Assembly: GCA_022565805.1 (NCBI GenBank)
Contig: JAIULZ010000031.1
Location: 1 to 34,532, forward strand
Origin: Balneolales bacterium
GTDB lineage: Bacteria > Bacteroidota > Rhodothermia > Balneolales > Cyclonatronaceae
Reading direction: 5' to 3'
DNA length: 34,532 bases
This document shows positions 7,081 to 17,300 of this stretch, piece by piece. Numbering within the stretch: position 1 is the stretch's first letter; each line of letters opens with the position of its first letter. Position numbers and translations under genes: made by a program. The notes beneath the pieces were generated by a model. It was given only the letters and a program-made list of their open reading frames with translations, was not told the origin of the DNA and did not search any database.

Positions 7081-10000
7081 ATGCGCAATAACTGGCTGTC
7101 CAAAAATCAACGATTTTATTCCTTAAGCAGTAAGTTTCAGCTGTTACTGCTTTTTTTCTCAGGCTTGTTGTGTTCTGCCGCTACTGCGCAGAATAATGCT
7201 GATTTAGCCGATGGTTTTCCCTTTTCGGTTAATTTTACACGAGGCGAAGATTACAGAGGTTCGCTCCAAACCTGGGGCATCATTAGGGATAACTACGGTA
7301 TTCTTCTGTTTGGAAACACAAATTACGGCGTTCAGCAGTTTGATGGCACCAACTGGCGAAATATTGCTACTCCAGCCAGCGCGCCACCCTTATCTTTTGC
7401 GAAAGGCACCGATGGCGAAATCTATGCCGGAACCTTCACCTCCTTTGGCCGGCTTATGCATGATGATGCAGGCCAATATCAATTTTATTCGCTTACGTAC
7501 CTGCTCTCCGATTCAGTAGCGGCTTCTATTCAGGATATTCATCATACCGTTTCCTTTGGTGAATCTGTTTTTTTTGTATCAGATGATGTAGCCTATCGGT
7601 TTAATGCGGCCGATTCGGTCATCACCCTGCTACCCGCAGAAGGGCGTTTTACGTCTGCCGTACAAACAAATACGGGCGTTTGGCTAAATGACTCTAAGCG
7701 CGGACTGGGCTACTTTTCGAACGAGGGCGAGACCTGGGGAAATAACATCCCTTTTGAACCGGAATCTCACCTGCTTTTGCTACTGAACGGGAAAGTTGCT
7801 GTATTAACCTCTGAAGCAGAATTATGGTTTAAATCCTATGACGAAAATCTGGCTAATGAAACCTGGGAGCTAAGAACCAGAATCCCGGGATTTGGCGGAG
7901 ATCGTTTCAGATCAATCAGGGTTGCTACTGGCCTTTTGGATGGTTCAATCGCAATTGCCGGTAGCGATGGCGTGTTTGTGTTTGATGCATTAGGTAAGCG
8001 CCGTTACCATTTTTCAGAAGAAAATATACTGACCGCCAGTTCGTCGCATAAAATCTATCAGGATGATGAGGGCATGCTTTGGGTGAGCGGGCAAAATGGG
8101 ATAACAGGAATTGAAATAGGTCGGCCTATGCGGGAATTACTGCCCGTTCAAGGCCTTCCGGCAAGCGGGATTAATACGGTAACCGAGTTTAATAAGTCTG
8201 TATTTATTGGAACCGGAAACGGTATTTATATTAGCGGATCCGATGGATTTGAACTCATTTTACCAGATGATATAATCTACGATTTTCACGAAACCCCGGC
8301 CGGGCTAATTATTGCAAGTAGTAACGGAATTTATTTGTATGATGAATTTGGAGCCCTTAGCACGATAAAGGAGGGAAGGCGCAGTAACAGGATTTTAAAA
8401 TCTGAATTTGATAAGGCTTTAATTTATGCTGCAATGTCAGACGGGCTATGGGCGGTTCAGAAGCTGGATGATGGCGGTTATAAAACGCATCGCTTATTCC
8501 CATTTGAGCACACCATTTTTACGATTCATGAAGATCAAACGGGTAATGTCTGGCTGGGAACAGGACGTAACGGTATCATCAGATTAAGCCTGAACCGAGA
8601 AGACGAAGATCTGCCGGAAGTTACTGCTCACCGCATTTTTACAAAGGCCGATGGCTTACCATCAGACGGCTTTAATTTTACTAAGCAGCTTCCCGGGGAT
8701 GTAGGATTCATTACAGAGGACGGCTTTTACCGTCTTTCGGATTACAGAAACAGCATCATAAAAGATATGCGGTTTGAATCTTTATTCGGCGATGCCGGTG
8801 GATTTCGGGTATGGCCCGTTACGCCCGGGCGCGATGGAAGCGCATGGGTTGCAAGTGCCGCGTCTAAAATTGGCAAAGCTACATATAACGAAGAAACCGG
8901 TCTCTTCGACTGGTACGAAAGTGAGTTTACCAGAATGGCGGTTTACAGAAGCGTAGAAACTATTCATGATGCTAAAAGCGGCCGTGTGTATTTCCAGTCT
9001 TTTAACAGGATCGGGTATTTTGATGAAACTATACCTCACCAACCAATGCCAGCATTCAGGTCGCATATCACACAAATTACGGCCTCCGATTCGCTTGTTT
9101 ACAGCGGGTGGGGTAAGAGTCAAAACCAGATAAGGCCAGCTTTAGACTATACAAGTAATAACCTTCGGTTTAACTTCGGGCTGATTTCATTTTTGCCCGC
9201 CTACCGAAACAGCTATCAGTATTTTCTGGAAGGCGCCGATACAGACTGGTCAGACTGGAATAATGAACTTTATGTCGATTATCGTAACCTGCGAGAGGGT
9301 ACTTATACATTTCATGTTCGCGGGCGGAATCTGTACTATGTACCATCCGAAACCGCATCTTTTACTTTCACCATATTGCCCCCGTGGTACCGCAGTTTAT
9401 GGGCATATTTTGGGTACGGATTATTTTTTATTGGAATAGTTCTGGGCTTTTCGAAATGGCGAACACAGCAGTTGATGGCCAGACAGGCCGATTTAGAGGC
9501 GCAGGTTATAGCGCGAACCGAAGAGGTTAGGACAAAAAGTGAACAGCTTGAAAAACTCGACAAAATAAAAAGCACATTTTTCTCCAACGTAAGCCATGAA
9601 TTTCGCACTCCACTAACGCTCATTAAAGGTCCGGCAGAAGATCTGCTTAGTAACGAAAACCTGAGCCTGTCTGAGAGAATAAGTAGTTACAAACGTATTC
9701 TCGAAAACTCCGACCGCTTGCTTTCTCTAATTAACCAGATTTTAGATCTGTCGAAAATGGAAAGCGGAACCTATATTTTACAACTTAGGCGAATAGATTT
9801 GAGACTGCTCATTTCGAAGGCTGCGGGCTGGTACCAAGGTTTAGCGACAAAAAAAGGACTTCATTTTACTATTCAATTACCGGATGAACCCTTTTGGATT
9901 TATGCCGATATCGAACAGGTAGAACTGCTGATTTCTAATCTGATTTCTAATGCCGTAAAATATACGGCTGACGGAAGCATCTCGGTTTCTTGCATTATCG

Positions 10001-11145
10001 AAGGGGAAACGGCTGTATTTGTGGTACGGGATACAGGTATTGGTATCCCACCGGCAGAACAGTCGCGCGTGTTCGATCGCTACTATCGGGCTAAAAGCGG
10101 CTTGCTGAGCACTTCAGGTTCCGGAATCGGACTCAATCTTGTAAAATATGTAGGAGAGCTGCATGGACTGGATTTAAATCTTGATTCAAAAGAAGGTTCC
10201 GGCACCGAGGTCAGCGTTCGATTTAAGAACGGGTTTGATCATATTACAGCTGAGTATATCACATTAGAAGACGATGACAGTATTCTGGCAGATCATCCAG
10301 AATTAGCTGGCAATCGAATGAAAACACAACCTTCAGAAACCGGGTTTTTGACTGATGAAGCCGAAGCTTTACCAGCATCAGAAGATATTCCATTGATTCT
10401 CATCGCCGACGACAACCATGATATACGGGCATTCATCCGGTCTGTGCTTGGTACTGATTATCGCTATGCTGAGTGTTCTGATGGTCATCAGCTGATAGCA
10501 AAAGCCAAAATAGAGCAGCCCGACCTCATACTTTCGGATGTGATGATGCCAGGACTTGATGGGTTTTCTGCCAGCCGAATCCTGAAATCCGATTCAGAGA
10601 CAGCGCACATCCCCATAATAATGATAACGGCAAAAGGCGGTGATCTGAATGAGCGAAGCGGACTCGAATCAGGAGCCAATGATTACATAACCAAACCATT
10701 CTCGCCTTCCATATTAAAAGCCCGCGTATCGGGGCAGCTTGCCCTGTTAATGCGTCTGCGAAAATTTTATAAAAAGCAGCTAAAAACCCAGAAGCTGTCT
10801 GAATCAGAAGAAGATGATGAGATATCGTCGGATTCTGATATACCAGACTGGAAAAATAAAGTAGATGCAGTCTTACACGACCCCGAATTTACGGTAGAAG
10901 AAATGGCAGCAGTACTATCGATGAGCCGGTCGACCCTACACCGATTCATCAAAAAAGAAACCGGAGTAAGCCCATTGGAATATATCCGCGATCAGCGCAT
11001 AGAGCGGGCATGCGAGCTATTAAGTAAAGAGAAAGGCTCTGTAAGTGAGATCGCCTATTCAGTTGGTTTCAGCAGCATCAACTATTTCAGCAGGGTATTT
11101 AAACAGTGCAAAGGGGTTTCACCTACGCAGTTTGTAGCGGGATGA
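7081..11145 (+). CDS. Hybrid two-component system (HTCS) sensor kinase/response regulator/AraC regulator
   Basis: A one-protein two-component system of 1354 aa, spanning the inner membrane. In order: signal peptide (~1-37); periplasmic propeller of Reg_prop repeats (~50-680; e.g. DQTGNVWLGTGRNGIIRL); a Y_Y_Y domain (~690-765, YFLEGADTDWSDW...LREGTYTFHVRGRN); a membrane helix (~772-790); HisKA with SHEFRTPL (H839); HATPase with N, G1 (DTGIGIP) and G2 (SGIGLNLV) boxes; receiver with ADD, phospho-acceptor D1153 (SDVMMPGLDGF) and K1205; and a C-terminal AraC helix-turn-helix (~1256-1354). All catalytic residues are present. HTCS proteins usually control polysaccharide utilisation loci, but no SusC/SusD or glycosidase gene is visible here. 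The neighbours are two giant T9SS proteins whose shared promoter region has tandem sites suited to an AraC dimer, so they are the likely targets (inference). Confidence 0.96.
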   Translation: MRNNWLSKNQRFYSLSSKFQLLLLFFSGLLCSAATAQNNADLADGFPFSVNFTRGEDYRGSLQTWGIIRDNYGILLFGNTNYGVQQFDGTNWRNIATPASAPPLSFAKGTDGEIYAGTFTSFGRLMHDDAGQYQFYSLTYLLSDSVAASIQDIHHTVSFGESVFFVSDDVAYRFNAADSVITLLPAEGRFTSAVQTNTGVWLNDSKRGLGYFSNEGETWGNNIPFEPESHLLLLLNGKVAVLTSEAELWFKSYDENLANETWELRTRIPGFGGDRFRSIRVATGLLDGSIAIAGSDGVFVFDALGKRRYHFSEENILTASSSHKIYQDDEGMLWVSGQNGITGIEIGRPMRELLPVQGLPASGINTVTEFNKSVFIGTGNGIYISGSDGFELILPDDIIYDFHETPAGLIIASSNGIYLYDEFGALSTIKEGRRSNRILKSEFDKALIYAAMSDGLWAVQKLDDGGYKTHRLFPFEHTIFTIHEDQTGNVWLGTGRNGIIRLSLNREDEDLPEVTAHRIFTKADGLPSDGFNFTKQLPGDVGFITEDGFYRLSDYRNSIIKDMRFESLFGDAGGFRVWPVTPGRDGSAWVASAASKIGKATYNEETGLFDWYESEFTRMAVYRSVETIHDAKSGRVYFQSFNRIGYFDETIPHQPMPAFRSHITQITASDSLVYSGWGKSQNQIRPALDYTSNNLRFNFGLISFLPAYRNSYQYFLEGADTDWSDWNNELYVDYRNLREGTYTFHVRGRNLYYVPSETASFTFTILPPWYRSLWAYFGYGLFFIGIVLGFSKWRTQQLMARQADLEAQVIARTEEVRTKSEQLEKLDKIKSTFFSNVSHEFRTPLTLIKGPAEDLLSNENLSLSERISSYKRILENSDRLLSLINQILDLSKMESGTYILQLRRIDLRLLISKAAGWYQGLATKKGLHFTIQLPDEPFWIYADIEQVELLISNLISNAVKYTADGSISVSCIIEGETAVFVVRDTGIGIPPAEQSRVFDRYYRAKSGLLSTSGSGIGLNLVKYVGELHGLDLNLDSKEGSGTEVSVRFKNGFDHITAEYITLEDDDSILADHPELAGNRMKTQPSETGFLTDEAEALPASEDIPLILIADDNHDIRAFIRSVLGTDYRYAECSDGHQLIAKAKIEQPDLILSDVMMPGLDGFSASRILKSDSETAHIPIIMITAKGGDLNERSGLESGANDYITKPFSPSILKARVSGQLALLMRLRKFYKKQLKTQKLSESEEDDEISSDSDIPDWKNKVDAVLHDPEFTVEEMAAVLSMSRSTLHRFIKKETGVSPLEYIRDQRIERACELLSKEKGSVSEIAYSVGFSSINYFSRVFKQCKGVSPTQFVAG

Positions 11146-11205
11146 GCGTTTCGCTCCCCCGGCCCCTCTCCCGAACAAAATTGGATGTTTTTTTAAGAGC
11201 TAATT

Positions 11206-11372
11206 GACATCTGAGGGGAGAAAAAAAACTCCCTCTCCTGCACAGATTTTTTAAACTCGCCTAAGATAGTCCTCAGGAGAGGGCCGGGGAGAGGTCGACA
11301 TCTGAGGGGAGGAAAAACTCCCTCTCCTGCAAAGATTTTTCAAACTCGCCTAAGAAAAGCCTCAGGAGAGGG
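11206..11372. repeat. Two-unit direct repeat with internal hairpins (REP-like), between convergent genes
   Basis: Unit 1 is 11206-11283 and unit 2 is 11297-11372, about 77 bp each and roughly 90% alike, separated by 13 bp. Each unit starts 'gacatctgaggggag', then an A-run, then CCCTCTCCTG, and ends with its exact reverse complement CAGGAGAGGG (11231-11240/11274-11283; 11320-11329/11363-11372). GAGGGGAG-(A)n-CTCCCTC forms a second hairpin. A further partial inverted match (CCCCGGCCCCTCTC at about 11157-11170 against GAGAGGGCCGGGG at about 11278-11290) brackets the first unit. It lies between the HTCS stop and the stop of the giant gene, so it may also end both transcripts. Confidence 0.8.
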
Positions 11373-11389
11373 CTGCGTCTGATGCTGGC

Positions 11390-14300
11390 TTATTTTACCA
11401 GCACCATTTTGCGGGTTAGTACATTCGTGCCTGCCTGAAGCCTGTAAATGTAAATTCCGCTTGCGAGCCGTTGTCCGTCGAACTGTGCTGTGTGATAGCC
11501 AGCCGTTTGTTCTCCGTTAACCAATGTCGCAACGCGCTGACCAAGCATATTAAATACATCCAAACGGATGTTGGTCGTTTCTGGCAATCCGTATTGAATT
11601 GTTGTAGTTGGGTTAAATGGATTGGGATAATTTTGGTTGAGGGTTACCTGACGCGGCAGCTCGGTTATTGGTTCGGTGGAAAGGAAAGATCCTACCGTAA
11701 GTCCTATAGTGAAACGAAGCTTGTCCATTTCGCTGCTTGGGCTGCTGTCGTCTTTTTGATTGTCATTCTGGGATTGCAGAAAGGGTAGTTCCAGCGGACG
11801 GGGCTCATTTTCACTTGCCGAGATAATTCCTCTACCCGAGGTTGTGCCTGCCGACACTCCAGCTTTTCTGGATTCATTTTTGTCGCCGTTTCCCTTCCCT
11901 TGTGTCTGTTCCTGTCTCTGATGTGTGAATATGTATGGCTGACCCGGCGTTAATACGATCGTTTCACCGGTTTGATGATCTGTTAATGTCATCGTTTCAT
12001 CTTCCCGGATATCAAAATCTGATACCTCAATTTGGTAAGTGCCGGTTTCTTTCACCAAGAGCTCCATTTCTAACTGATGCTCGAACCCTGACTCGCTATA
12101 GACCGATTGGTATACGGCAGGCCGGGCAGGTTCGGCTTCAAAGCCCCAAAGTAAACGTGGTGAGTTTAGGTTTACGGGAGGCAAAACCAGTTCTTCGCGA
12201 GCTTGCTCATCCTGGAGAAGATGTAGCACAGTTACGGCGCTTGAGTTTTCATCAGAAACCGAAAATACGATGGAATGAATCGTTTCCTCTTGTTCGGATT
12301 CATCATTACGGTACAGCTGACCATCGCCGTCTGATTGATGCTCCGGCTTAAATGTTATGGTTCCAGGTGTTCCGTCCATTTCTGCAGTTCGTGCCCAAAA
12401 TCCCTGAAACGGCGGTAAAATGCCATTATGGGATATAGTCCCGGGCAAACTTGGGATGTCGAATCCATAGTGCACGCGGTAGGCACCCTGCCCTTCGAAT
12501 GAATTTGCGTCATAGATAAATATAACCGGCAGCACATCGCTCAAACCGTTGGCTACAATACTGCGCCAATCCACGGGAAACGGATACGGATTGGAAATTA
12601 AATGCCAGCCCTGATTGCCATCATCCGGAGTAGCAACTGTGCTGGTTAGCTGAACAGGAATTTCACCTTCGGTTTGGAAACCATTAAACTGTACGCTTTG
12701 GGGCCATTCTTCGTCTTCATATACGTAAACAAGTATGGCTTTTCCAAGAGATGCCGTCGGATCATCACTTTCGTTGGCAATAAAGTCGCTTGCGTGCGCC
12801 GGTGCTTTCCACTCTCTTGTGGATTCATCATACCAGAATACGTTGGATGCACCATTTGCGCTATTTGATGCCCCAGGATATCCTTGTGTCCAGAGCCCGT
12901 CTAATAGAGTTGAATATCGTGAAAATAGCCCCGGTGCACCTATCATGCGCCAGCCGGCGTTTGGTCCGGCAATTTCGTAACTAAGGCTGGGCAGCTGTAT
13001 TACGCCCGGCTCGGTTTCAGACATATTATTTTGAAGATAAGGATATGAAGCAAGGCTGTCGCTGCGGATTGCCCATACATTTTCAAAATCCCAGCCAGCA
13101 TTGGTAAAGGTGTGTATATCCTTCATAAACGCGGTTGACAAACCTTGTTGACCGTCAGTATTTCCATCGGGAAGGCCACTGGTTTCAGCATCCCAGAACG
13201 ATTCAGAGACGTTCGCTTGGTTCAGCCCAATCAAGCCACCAGTCTCACTATTGCCAGATATCGAACCTGCGGCATAAGACTTTTCTAAAGTACCTGCTTC
13301 CAGATTATATCCTATAATGCCTCCAACGCGGTTGCCGCTGCTTGATACATTCCCCAAGGCATAGCTTCGGGAAATGATACCGGTGTTATAGCCGACCAAC
13401 CCCCCGGTGTAGTCGCCGGTGGCGGTAACGTTTCCAAGAGCATAAGATTGATCAATACTGTTGCCATTTGCCACAAAACCTGAAATGCCGCCTGTGCTGT
13501 TTCCGCCCTGAACCTGCACATTAGTCGAAGATTTCAAGATGGAACTTCCCTCAATCATTCTGCCTGTTATGCCACCCGAATCCCAGGTTGCAGTTGCGGT
13601 TACGCTGCCGGAAACATGCACATTTTCGACGATTACATTATTCAGCTCGCCCGCGAGGCCGCCTACATCCCGGCTGCCGGTTATTGTCACATTTGTAAGC
13701 CGAAGGTTTTTGATGGTTGCGTTAGATACTGCTCCGAGAAAGCCCATGTATCCTGTTTCCGGACGATGAATTCTCACTCCGGTTATTTCGTGATTGTTGC
13801 CGTCGAAGGTTCCCGTGAAGCGATTCGAACCCGTTCCTAAAGGTTCCCAACCGGCTCCATCATTCCAGAATTCGCCATCGGCCTCTCTTGTAGCGCTACT
13901 GAGGTCAATATCTTCGGATAGAATGAAATAGGCTTCGCGGTCGAAGCGTACCCGATCAAGGTCTGCCAAACTGGTAATTTGCCATGGATTTTCTTCTATA
14001 CCGCCTCCTGCCATCAGTTTAGTAGTGAAGCTGCGCGACTCGCTCCAAAGCATGGGTAAAAGGCCGTCAGCTCGTTCGAATATCCCGCGTACACGCCAAT
14101 GGTATGATGAGAAATACTCCAATCCAAGAACTTCTTCAATAGCAGTAGCTGCCGGGAGTGTTGTATCGGCAACAAGAGTGGTAAAATTGCTGTCAGTGGC
14201 TATTTCAAGCTGATAAAGGCTGGCAAAGTCGGTTTCGGACCATCCAAAGTTTTGGCTCAGCTCTGCTCCGGACAAATTCTGCTCTGGAGTAGTGAGGGAC

Positions 14301-17300
14301 GGCCCGGATCCTAAGGTATTTTGGGCACCAAAAATGCCGTCTGACTGCCGCCAAATCACATCCACGAAACCATTACGGGTAAGATGACCAAATGCGATTT
14401 GCTGAGCTGACTGCGTCTCTGCAATCTGCTGAGGCGGGAAGTAAGTGCTATCAGCGGGGTTGTAAATAAAATAGAAAAGACTGCTTTCTCCGGCGGCAAC
14501 CACGTCCAAACGACCATTACCGCTTAAATCTGCGGTTCCGAATGTTTGTATGACTGTAGAAGCTTCGGTTCCTTCGAGCGTTCCGCCCGGTGTGAAAGCT
14601 GCAAAACCGTCGTTTGTAAACCATTTTAGGTGACCACTTCCGGCTTCGCGCAGCAATAAATCGGGATACCGGTTTCCTGTGAGGTCAGCGGCGCTAAGCT
14701 TTTCAGCATTATTCAGACCGGTAAGCAGAACTTGACCGCCACTCAGCGGCGAGTCGCCTCCGTTGTTTTCAATCCAGCCGATGGAACTGATTCCAGCAAA
14801 GACCAGGTCGTTACGACCGTCGAGATTTAAATCTGAAACAAGAACTTTACGGATGTTTTCACTCAGTGGTGCCGTAAACGTTTGCTCTGTAAACAATTGG
14901 GTGAGTTCCTGTTGCTGAAGCCATATCGCGCTGTTACCGGTGGCAGCTGTTACTACAAAGTCTGTGAGGCCGTTTCCTGTAAGGTCTCCGGCGGTGAAGG
15001 CGCCGAATTCAGCTATCCCCGCTGATATTTCATTGGGCCGCGAATAGGCGTCCTGCTCCTGCACGCCCGGCAGATAGTTCAGGTTTTCTATCCACTTAAG
15101 GCGCGTATTGTTATCGCTTAAAAAGATGATGTCCGGGAATTGACTGTTCTGTACATCTCTGAAAAGCACCTCGCTACTCACCCCGGTGGCTAACGTAATA
15201 TCGGCCCCGTCGCGCTGTATGAGCAATTCTCCGCTGGAGGTAACGATGATTCTGTCGTAGGTGCCGTTTTTGTTGAGATCAATCCAGTAAAGCTGATCAG
15301 CCTCCGTGGTGGAAAGCTGTTCAGGATTGTCAAATAAACCGCCACTGCTGGTTATGGTTACCACTTCCGGAAGAACCAATACGGTATTATTTCTTTGAAT
15401 TCTTACAAAGTAAACACCGGGTGGAGTAGACGATGAAATAGTGTTGTACAAAGTTCCGGATACGAGGCTGTCCACCGGCACGGAAACTCCGCCGGAAGAA
15501 GTAGCTGAGGTATTCAGCTCGACGGAAATATTAGCCGTGCTGTTGCCCATGTTAGACACCGGCACGGGCAGTACATCGCCGGGGCTAAACATGGTTTGTG
15601 CCGGCGACTGCAATCGCTGATTATCGAATCTGTTTTGATAGACCTGAATTACGCCCTCGCTTGTGAGTACGGCAATATCCATATTCGGCGATAACGTGTG
15701 ATTATAGGGGTACACGGATGAAAATGCAGGTTGAGAACCTCCTGTTTTATGAATGTGAATAGCCTCCCCGAAGAGCCTCTCATTCGGTGCAGTGTTGCCG
15801 GTATTGGGAATCCAAACCAGCTTCTGTCCGGTATGATTGGCGCTACTGCGGGATACGACCGCGACATCATCGTAGCCGTTCCCGGAGAAGTCTGCCACGG
15901 CTACGTAGGGTGTACTCCAGGCTTCATCATAAATTACCCGGCCGTCAGAAAAACTGCCGTTACCAAGGTTTTCGTACCAGATGACTTCGTTTCGCCCAGT
16001 AACCGCCGCAACAATGTCTAATTTTCCGTTTCGGTTGATGTCTGCCGCCACAATTTTAGATACGCCGTCGGCCTGATTACTAATTATGTGCTTTGTCCAA
16101 TTATCAGAATTATCCTGAGGATTCTCAAACCAGGCGATGGTATTATCTCCGGTAATTGCGGCCGCGATATCATTACTCCCATTTCCGTTAATATCGAAGG
16201 CTTCTACGGAAAGAACCCCGGTGGCGGTGCCGCTAACGAGTTGTCTGTCAGGTGAAACTACGCCTAAAGTATTATCAAAAATAGCGATATCATCCCGCTC
16301 TGCATCGGCAAAGACCACATCAAGAGACCCGGAGTCGTTCATATCTGCCAGCTTTATATCCCGAATACTGCCCACATCATCGGTTATCAGCGTTGTTAAA
16401 AAAGGGTCCTGAGCAAACTGATTGTTACCCTGTCTACTGTTTGGGTCATCCAGATAGTAAAGAGCATCCCCGCCTGCAACCACATTAACCGCACCGCTGC
16501 GGTTAAGATCGCCCAGCGCAAACGTGTTGGTACTGTTGGGCATGCCGTTTGGAACTCTAGTGAAAGCATCGCTGGTAGACGCAAACCTGAACCCTGAAGT
16601 GCTGGTCTGTAAATTTATTGTACCGTCTGGATTCCTTATCTCTTGAGGCCCTGAGCTTAACCCGCTGTTAAAAAGGGCTGGCGTATTTACAAATGCACCA
16701 TGCATATACCCCAGCTCAATTCGGGAGTTAAACGGGGAGGGGGTCGTATAATCCAGGTTAGCGGCCTCAATCGGAGTGGATCTGAACATTCCGCCGGCTT
16801 GGACTATGTTTATATATTCGTAGTGTCTTCTCAGCGGCACATTACTCCCGGCGCTCTGGTTAAATAAAACAACGGTGTAAGTTCCGTTCGGCAGGTTTGG
16901 GCTAATGTAAATATAGCCGGGACCCGCGCTGTCTACCGGAACAAAGTTGGATGAAGCCAAATCTATTCTCCTTAGCTCAACCTGATTGTCTGTAAAGCCG
17001 TTATGTTCAATCCTTATTGGTTGGTTCGCGGGCGTGGTATTAGGTAAAATATTATGTATTACGGGCAGCGGTTCTCTGTATCGGTAGACTCTGGCTCTGC
17101 CCTTGAAGTTTACGCCCGGGTTTGATTCTTCCGGGCTTGTTACCTTCAGCAAGTTTTCATCCCTCCAGCTTATACTTGCTGCGAAACCGCTTGCTCCCGG
17201 CGGGGGCTGAATAATGCCCGAGTTGCTCCATCCGGTCATGGTCGAGTATTTGTAAAAAAATACTCGACCCTCGTTACCAGGTGCAGCTACGGCTAGCAGG

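Noticed and set aside
11206-11372. Two-unit repeat considered as a small CRISPR array
   Set aside because: The units are ~77 bp with only a 13-bp spacer and internal hairpins; there are no cas genes.
13300-13700. GLUG repeats considered as evidence of an IgA-type protease
   Set aside because: GLUG motifs are found in many surface proteins, and no protease catalytic motif is present in the chain.
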